From NCBI RefSeq assembly GCF_040412425.1, contig NC_089742.1:71919006-71983005 (forward strand): 64,000 nt of DNA, read 5' to 3'. Position 1 is the stretch's first letter. The number at the start of each line of letters is the position of its first letter. The position numbers and the translations under genes are program-made. The notes under the pieces are model-generated. The model saw only the letters and a program-made list of their open reading frames with translations. It did no database searches and was not told the DNA's origin. The stretch is from Macrobrachium rosenbergii. Its lineage: Eukaryota; Arthropoda; Malacostraca; Decapoda; Palaemonidae. This document shows, piece after piece, positions 57,241 through 64,000 of this stretch.

Positions 57241-58966
57241 CTGAACCAAGCCAAAAACAGGTGGATACCTGGTTTTTGAAAGGAAATTACAGTACTTACA
57301 TACTGCAACAAGTAGAGGCACTTACTAGGGTGCCAAGGCTGAAGAATGCTTATATACACTTTTAGGGTGAAAAAGAATGAATATCAGATAAGATTGATCA
57401 GTTACAGAATGAGTGATTTTCATGAAATACAATACTTTCAAAAAGATTTTAAGTTAAACTTCAAATATTTGACAAGAAACAAGCACAGTAATACTAAGTT
57501 TTCACTTCTTAAGAGCTCAGTAATCTAGAAACTTTCTCAGAAAGGTGGACAGAAACTTTTTCTGTTGGGACATCTCTGGAATAACTGCTACTACAGAAAA
57601 TAACAGTGTAAAGCAATGGTAATGGGGCGTGATGAAAAGCACAATTTGAAAAATTATATGTATTAAATTTCTTAAGTGAAAACTAATCATAACAGTTGTA
57701 GTGAAATTTCACTGATATTTCATCCCTGCACTTAAAATATACTTGACCTAATTTCTAACTGAATTTATTGGTTTTCATATTTACAAGACTAACATGACTT
57801 GAGATGTAATATATATCTCTCCACCAAAAAACTAGTCCTTTTTAATAGAGAAAAAACTTAATACATGAGAAGTAAAGTGTATCCATATATTTCATGGTGT
57901 TAGACAATAGTCTACAGGTAATAAACTCCAAGCTTAGATCTGTTACTGTCCAGCCTGAGGCAGCCTCTCCTACCATTAGCACCTATACCCAAGAGCAGAA
58001 TTGAATTATCCTGGTCTGAGTTTCAGGACAGTAAGCAATGTCCCAAGGGTCAGGATTTCCAGTAATGATCCACTCTTATTTTAACTCTGAAACTATGTAC
58101 ATTCTCATCAGTTGAGCAGCTTTTCATGACTCTCCTTCATAAGATATTTTCCAAATCTATCAAACAACATAAAGAATATCACCTATTGTGCCCAGCACAT
58201 GGCACTATAGGTGGCAGTAAATGCTTACAGCATCCTTTTGGCCCAAATTGTACATATTTTGCTTTATAATTTTCAACATTTCCCTTTAGTCTCTTCTCTC
58301 ACAGCTGCAATTTTCAACCCCCTTTTATCAATGTATACTTCAAGACAACCAAACAAGTTCAAACTTATGAGTTAGTTGAACTATTTTATATGTTACTGTA
58401 TACAGTTTGGAGATACAATTGCATTACTCTGATTCACATACACCACAAATGCCTACACAACCAAGGTGTCTGGTATGATGATACATGCTCATATCAAGCA
58501 ACAATTCTCTGATACAAAAATTATACTCAAATTTACTGGTTGTTCTAATTAATCAGAGTCCTCCATTCAAAAAGCAAGGAGAGCATCACGTTATTCTTCA
58601 GCACAATGGAATGGCCAATTGACAGTGTAGAAGAGTTTAGAACAACTGAAAAGTTCACAGTTCCATTGGACTCTTCTAGCTATTGTCAAACTTCTTCAAA
58701 TTTACCTTCTAAAATGAACTCTCATTTTAAAACAAGTACTTCAGACAAGGCCTACAAAATTTTTTAAATGGGACACGACACCTGTCTCAGTAAACTAAAT
58801 TATTATAATACCTAACCCCAAAGACCAAAAAAAAAAAAAAGGGTAACTACTGTACTGTATTGGATACATGGAAAAAGTTTGCAAAGAATAACTGATACTG
58901 ATGTAAGGACACAGATTTTTGCCTGGGATGGTGTGGTTGTATGGCCAATCTGTCACTCCCAGCCTC

Positions 58967-58997
<31 letters not shown>

Positions 58998-61680
58998 CGT
59001 TATTTTTGTGGGGTTCTAACATCTCCCATCCTAGCAATGGCTTCACTCTCACAAGGTTTAGGGAACATTTCAACCAGGAATACATATAAACATAATAATG
59101 TCACCTATGTATAAAGTCTTAATAAATTACAGCCTTCAATAAACAAGTGATATGAAAAGTGAATTTTTTTCAAATATCTGAATACAATATGCTTCATGAA
59201 TCTGCACGGACAACCACAGCCAACAATTAACCAGAATGCTTGGCCATCAGTTAATGCCACAAAAGCTCTAGTGACAATACTGGCAAGTACTTTACTTCCT
59301 CCAGCCACATCCCAAATAAACAATATTACCTGAAAAATGGCTTGGTATATGTGTTTATCTTGCCATCTTCCCTTATAAATGCCCTTTACACAGATACTCA
59401 GCCATTCATGTAGCATCATCTATCATTAGTTTTTCACATGGTTCAATATTAACAAGCCATCATGGTGTTACTGTCATGGTAAAAAGACATTAAAACCCCA
59501 CTCAACCAGTGACAAAAACTGTCTAGAGTTCCATCTAAATATTTCTTTGTACACCTGCAAAATAAAGTAATGAAATTTAAATGAAAAAAGTACGTACTAA
59601 TGATTGGGGAAAATGATCAACCAAATGTCTAAGAAAAGGGAAGCTTTGTCACCAACAGGCTACACAGGAAGAGTGCTCTTTGCTTGAGGGATCTCATAAT
59701 CTGTGAGCTATGCACAGTGCTAATGGTGGGCAGATACTTCTCTTTTAAACTGATAATGAAGTATCTAAGATCCATGAATAACATAGATGCATGCTAAGTA
59801 AAACTAACAGGTTTGCAAGTTTCAAATCATCTGGCTTACATTTGCACACTTTTAAACACCATCATAAGTCACTTATTTCCTGAGTTATTTACAGTCATAC
59901 TGCAGCATATTACTGCAATGAATGATTTAAATTGTTATGGTTTAAAGGGTTATTTCTTGAGTCAAGGAAAGCTAAAAACTTTTTTCATACATATTAATGG
60001 TAATTACACCATTGCTTCATGATAAACTGTCTTCCAAAAAGTCTCACAAGAATGGTCAACATTTGTAATAAAAGATGAACCGTTCTATATTTCTTTCAAA
60101 ATTCATCAATACCTTCCTCTAAAGTTTTCAAAGCTTCCTGTGGTCAGTAAGACCATATCAAAAGTTCGAACCACACGTGCCAGCCTTTTGAAACTTTGAT
60201 ATCAGCGAGGCTTACTGACATGCAAACTTCTCAGCCTTTGTCATTATCAGCTCAGTTCCAGCACAGCAACAAGCAATTCTTAACAATAACACAAAAGGGT
60301 AGGAAGAACAAGCTCCTCAAACTTGGGCCAAGAGAGAATCTTTTGCCATCTTGTTAACTTCTATGGTGTACTTCCTTGTAATTAGAATTAACAATGTGAC
60401 AAAGTCTGGCAGGTTATAATCAGTGCAAATACATGCACAGGATCACCATTTCTAAAACTCTTCCAAGATCTGCATGGTCTGGAAGCCTACCATATTCCCC
60501 ACTTTCCTGGAATGTGGAAGCATCATCAGAACAAAAACAAGAACAAACCCCAGCAATGTGCAAGGCACAGCCACAAAAGCCAAAGCTTCTACTGTGCAAC
60601 ACATGGGTTGTCACTGCAAAATACAGGATAAAAGTTCAAAAGCCGTCACAGAAACCATCAAAACTAGAACAAAGTAAAATCATCATGACTACTTTATTTC
60701 TCAAAACCATAGGCCAAACTCATGCAACATAGAGCTCATCTCACAGAACATCAATTATCTTGGTAGGGCATTTCTATTCAAGAATTTTCACCTCTGCTCA
60801 AGTACACCCACCAAGCATTACTGGGAGATTTCCTTTACATCTGAAAAAGACTGCAACTAGTCATACAGCATAACTCTTAAGGGTATATCTTAAATGGTGG
60901 GAAATAAATATCTAACTAAACTTTGTATAAAACAATTCAAGATTATAACAACTTACAAAGACTGCAATGAAAATCAGCATTGTACATTCAGGTTACATAT
61001 AAATAAATGACTCAAGTCCTCACAAGACTTAGGATAAAGCAAGTATAAGCATAACAAAAGCTTGAATGCATGACAAAGCACTGCTTAGGCAGGAGGTCAC
61101 AAGCAAAGAATGCCCAATACACACAAGGAAAGCTTACTGGAATCTGTTACTTTAAAATGAATTGTTTTAATTTCTAGTACCGTATTAAGTGTTTGGCCCT
61201 CTTGTATTTTTACTACCATATTGTCATATGATAAGAATCTATGCTACTTCATGGAAGCTTCACAGACGTCACAGAGCCCTTTCTTGCTTGAAAAAATTCT
61301 AATTTCCCATAAATAATTTTTTCATCAACAACCCCTGCTTATCACTAGTGTGTTCAGGGATATACTTTTCACATATTACTACAAACAGATGTATAGGAAC
61401 AACGATAAACATTTCTGCTCACGTACCCACACACTGGAAAGGTCTCCTAGGAGAATATGGTTAGCCCCTACATATCACTGCAAATGTAGGTCCTTGTCAA
61501 AGGGCAACATAAATAAACTAATGATTTACCACTTTGTCCACACAAGTACACTAGGGCATGATTAAGGTAAAACATTTCTCCAAATAGCACCACAAATGAC
61601 AGAAATACACAGATATAATTAAAAACAAAATGCCTTAATACTAGACAAGCAAAAATGAACATTTTTAAAACCCACAGTTA
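57241..61680. other. 4.4 kb without a recognisable gene
   Basis: AT-rich, unique-looking sequence. Noted inside: an (ACT)n microsatellite at about 58969-58997; an imperfect hairpin at 60143-60166 / 60192-60219 (GTCAGTAAGACC-ATATCAAA and its reverse); an acceptor-like TTATTTTGCAG on the minus strand near 59562 with only 26 open codons after it. Several open frames of 60-100 codons carry no motif. Presumably intron or intergenic DNA upstream of the zinc-finger gene. Confidence 0.45.
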
Positions 61681-61689
61681 AAGATAGGT

Positions 61690-62110
61690 TACATCTACGT
61701 TCATTACGTGTGGTCAGCATTCAAAATAAACAGAAGGATATGTTTGGCTGACCTGGATAGAGTCTTTAATCACCTGTTTCCCACCAGGTGGTGTTGGAAT
61801 GTTTTCATCAGAATTCTCCCTAACCACCCACAAAGATGTGGGAGGCTAGGTGAGTTTCCACTTTAATAGGAGGTATCCATCCAAATAATTTAATCAAAAA
61901 TTTTCACTACTTGGGAACAATCTTACCTACTGTCAAAAGTTAGCTGACTACCACACTGAATAAGCATGGTGGGTTAGTGTAATCACAGAAACATCCACTC
62001 AGCCAAGCAAGCTCAAAGCATTTTTTAAAAGTGAATAAAAACTTCTAAGCATTCTTACTTGCTGTGTGACCCTACCTGATAAGTACAGCCACCAGATGAT
62101 GGATCCATAG
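61690..62110 (-). mobile_element. DIRS-like repeat, third partial copy (distal part)
   Basis: Matches 9370-9790 and 14280-14760: CATTCAAAATAAACA, TTTCCCACCAGGTGG, AAGATGTGGGAGGCT, TTAGCTGACTACCACACTGAAT, AACATCCACTCAGCC. Non-coding in all three copies. The orientation matches copies A and B. Confidence 0.55.
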
Positions 62111-62139
62111 CAAGGTGCAAACTTTAAGTCCTATGTCCA

Positions 62140-63480
62140 TAGGCTTCCTAGGCCAATCGACTTTAGAAGAACCACGACCACCAACCTCCGAGACAGAGCC
62201 CATGACCGAATCTTGAGCTTGCATACACACAGGGATGTGGCAGTCTCAGCTTGAAGAAGAAGAAATTGTCCTTTCCTTAGCACGAGGAACAGCCACGAAA
62301 TCCCTAATCCTCCAACACTTAACTGGAGCATGCACAGGCACAACGGACGAATCCGACGAAGCCAATGACGAGGCAGAAGAAGACGACGAAGAAGAAGAAG
62401 ACTTACATCTTTTCTCCTTGCATACCTTATTAAACTTCTCCTCTAACACCCTTAATTTATCCATCACTGTTCTCGCTAATAAATTCGAAAATGTAGAATT
62501 CAACATCATCCCTGAAGACGTAGTTGTTGTTGTTGACACAGAAAGGGTAGGATTTGACATTGCCACAGCAGCCATGTTAGAAGGTGACACATTGATGGAC
62601 CCCGCTGTGACGTCACTATGCTGTGCAGAACATATAGTGGAGGCTGGGGGGGAATCCAAAGTATGAGGGACTGGAGAGTAGCAGGAAGCCATGCAGTATG
62701 ACAACAGGCCATCCAAGGTTTGTACCCCTGACAGGCCTAGCAAGGACCACATGCCCGCCATCCTCTGAGCATCCGGAGCTGGATAAGGAGACAAAGAAGA
62801 TGCCCCCCACTCCCCAAAGGAAAGAAGAGGAATAATTAAACATATAATTACCTGAAATCCACCTCCAAATGCATCCCCCGATAAATCTATGGACGAAAAG
62901 GAAGGGACATGGGAAACTTCCATTACAGGAAGCAACTGGAACAGGCTTCTTTAAGGAAGGGAAAGCATCATGAGGAGACTGAACAAAGGAAACTGAAGAT
63001 GAATCCCCATCAATCCAAGATGGAATCGTCTCCTTCCTCTTGTGCTGACCCTTCCCATAAAACCTCATCCACTGTTCCACTGACCAATCACGACACACAC
63101 AACAAGGATTAGTTGCGTTACATACGTTCTCTCTGCATCTACTACACGTTGGATGAGGATCCGTATTCACTGAAGTTAGGAAACGAGAACAAGAAAAGCC
63201 AACACCCGGACATTTTCTTCGCTTCTTACGAGATCCAGGAAATACGCCCACAGGAGGGTTAAGAGGATCCACTATCTCCAAGCACACATCCACACACTGA
63301 AACACAGAAAGAAAGCAAAAATGGGCAAACCAAACCGGCTTTAGAGAGGAGAGAAAGAACAACACATCCTCTCTCAAAGGCGGTAAGAGTAACTGATGAA
63401 GTCACAGAATACTGTGTGGGTGTGGGTGGTCCCACATGACTCGTGCCTAAGGACAGATGCCACTAGTCCCATGCATTTTC
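62140..63480 (-). pseudogene. DIRS-type gag-like protein, copy Y
   Basis: Two overlapping minus-strand frames (63377-62616 and 62935-62246) together cover the protein, so one frameshift lies near 62900. Order: hydrophobic start; SRKKRRKCPGVGFSCSRF; Cys-rich DPHPTCSRCRENVCNATN, PCCVCRDWSVEQWMRFYGKG; Ser/Pro-rich middle; PDAQRMAGMWSLLG and VQTLDGLLSYCMASC; a possible coiled coil TVMDKLRVLEEKFNKVCKEK; a Ser run; then CWRIRDFVAVPRAKER. The Cys spacing and E-Q-W motif resemble gag-like proteins I associate with DIRS-like elements of decapods. It has no RT. More intact than copy X. Confidence 0.6.
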
Positions 63481-64000
63481 ATTGATTTTACCGGTTCCAG
63501 CTGGCGCTAGAAGTTTATCCTAATGTTAAGATCAAGGGTTTGTTCCATATATGAACAAAACTACTTTCAGATATGAAGGTATGCTCCAGTAAACCACTGT
63601 GTACCTTAATGATCCCCAAACTAATACAGGAATTTCCTAACATTGGAGAGAAAGAAAGATTAATATCATATATAATTCATGAGAAAATCATCCACGCAGC
63701 AATGATAGGACTAAGGGGTTTTCAATTCCCATGTAAAATTTTGATGTCTCAAAAAATGCAAGGCAAAAACTTACATAAAACTCCACTGAGCTGCGCTGAC
63801 AACCTTGTCTTGCGAAAGGTCTGTAAGGATATACCTACTTATGGCATACACAGTGTAAGGTTTTACTTTAAAGAGACCATTCTGACAGTAAAATCTTGCC
63901 CTTTCCTGCTGAATTAGTCTGCTTTTTTAACATTTTCTCCCTGGGATGACCTGTGGTAGAAGAATGATGTTCCTGGACTCTCAAAATGAGAAGCTTCTTG
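63481..64000 (-). mobile_element. DIRS-like repeat, upstream and RNase H-side pieces
   Basis: 63497-63560 (CCAGCTGGCGCTAGAAG, AATGTTAAGATCAAGGGTTT) matches the end of gag copy X at 27590. 63560-63860 matches 14840-15140 (CACTGAGCTGCGCTGACAACCTT). 63870-64000 matches 13745-13880 and 16255-16390 (GACCATTCTGACA, CTTGCCCTTT-CTGCTGA, ATGTTCCTGGACTCT), skipping the recombinase region. The copy is thus rearranged or deleted and runs off the window. Confidence 0.5.

Noticed and set aside
59470..59562. Minus-strand exon-like stretch after TTATTTTGCAG near 59562
   Set aside because: Only 26 codons before a stop, no partner exon with matching phase and no recognised motif.
60143..60219. Hairpin GTCAGTAAGACC...GGCTTACTGAC as a small RNA precursor
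   Set aside because: Arms are imperfect with a large mismatch; no other support, left as a structural note only.
62235..62666. 143-codon acidic plus-strand frame
   Set aside because: Antisense of gag copy Y, whose Cys-rich and TLDGLL blocks support the minus strand.

Overview
The window looks like nuclear DNA of an invertebrate, most likely a decapod crustacean. This is an inference from its very long (AT)n arrays, its mixture of Tigger/pogo, hAT, piggyBac-type, DIRS-like, Ty3/gypsy, jockey-like and RTE-like elements, and a host gene with large introns. There are no operons, rRNA, tRNA or CRISPR arrays that I can support. Almost everything is repeat-derived.

The only host gene I can support is a minus-strand C2H2 zinc-finger gene. 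Its readable exons, in transcript order, are 52196-51164, 51021-50871, 50745-50488, 50234-50079, 22702-22572, 19399-19264 and 18535-18391. Every junction has AG/GT sites and compatible phase, and together they encode about 670 residues with about 11 zinc fingers. The first and last exons are not identified; a weak candidate last exon lies at 17544-17620. One intron, 50078-22703 (27.4 kb), holds most of the transposons.

Layout. 1-261: right end of a Tc1/mariner element. 334-1734: CAGG-ended MITEs and an inverted Tigger relic. 2250-5360: Tigger element with a nearly full transposase reading frame (one stop, altered active site). 5375-8781: nested MITEs and a second pogo-like relic. 9290-16570: two direct copies of a decayed DIRS-like element (minus), one split by a 2.3-kb TTAA-flanked element. 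17544-22702: last readable exons and an RTE-like LINE relic. 22761-28147: a hAT element split by a second copy of the TTAA element and by a DIRS-type gag copy. 28690-30545: jockey-like LINE. 32276-41751: full-length Ty3/gypsy element with two ~1-kb LTRs. 41757-45000: giant (AT)n arrays, a 39-bp minisatellite and a compound palindrome. 46441-48603: a third, different TTAA-flanked element built around a 377-bp tandem array. 48638-49560: 5'-truncated LINE with a 17-bp target duplication. 50079-52196: main zinc-finger exons. 52600-57236: LINE, gag, MITE and piggyBac fragments. 57241-61680: no recognisable gene. 61690-64000: DIRS-like and gag-like sequence.

The most unusual feature is the recurrent architecture of TTAA-flanked, C(C/A)C-ended elements with no visible transposase whose interior is a ~360-385-bp tandem array. 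It occurs three times, in two unrelated sequence families. A fourth fragment, at 57236, looks like the 5' end of a coding piggyBac element.
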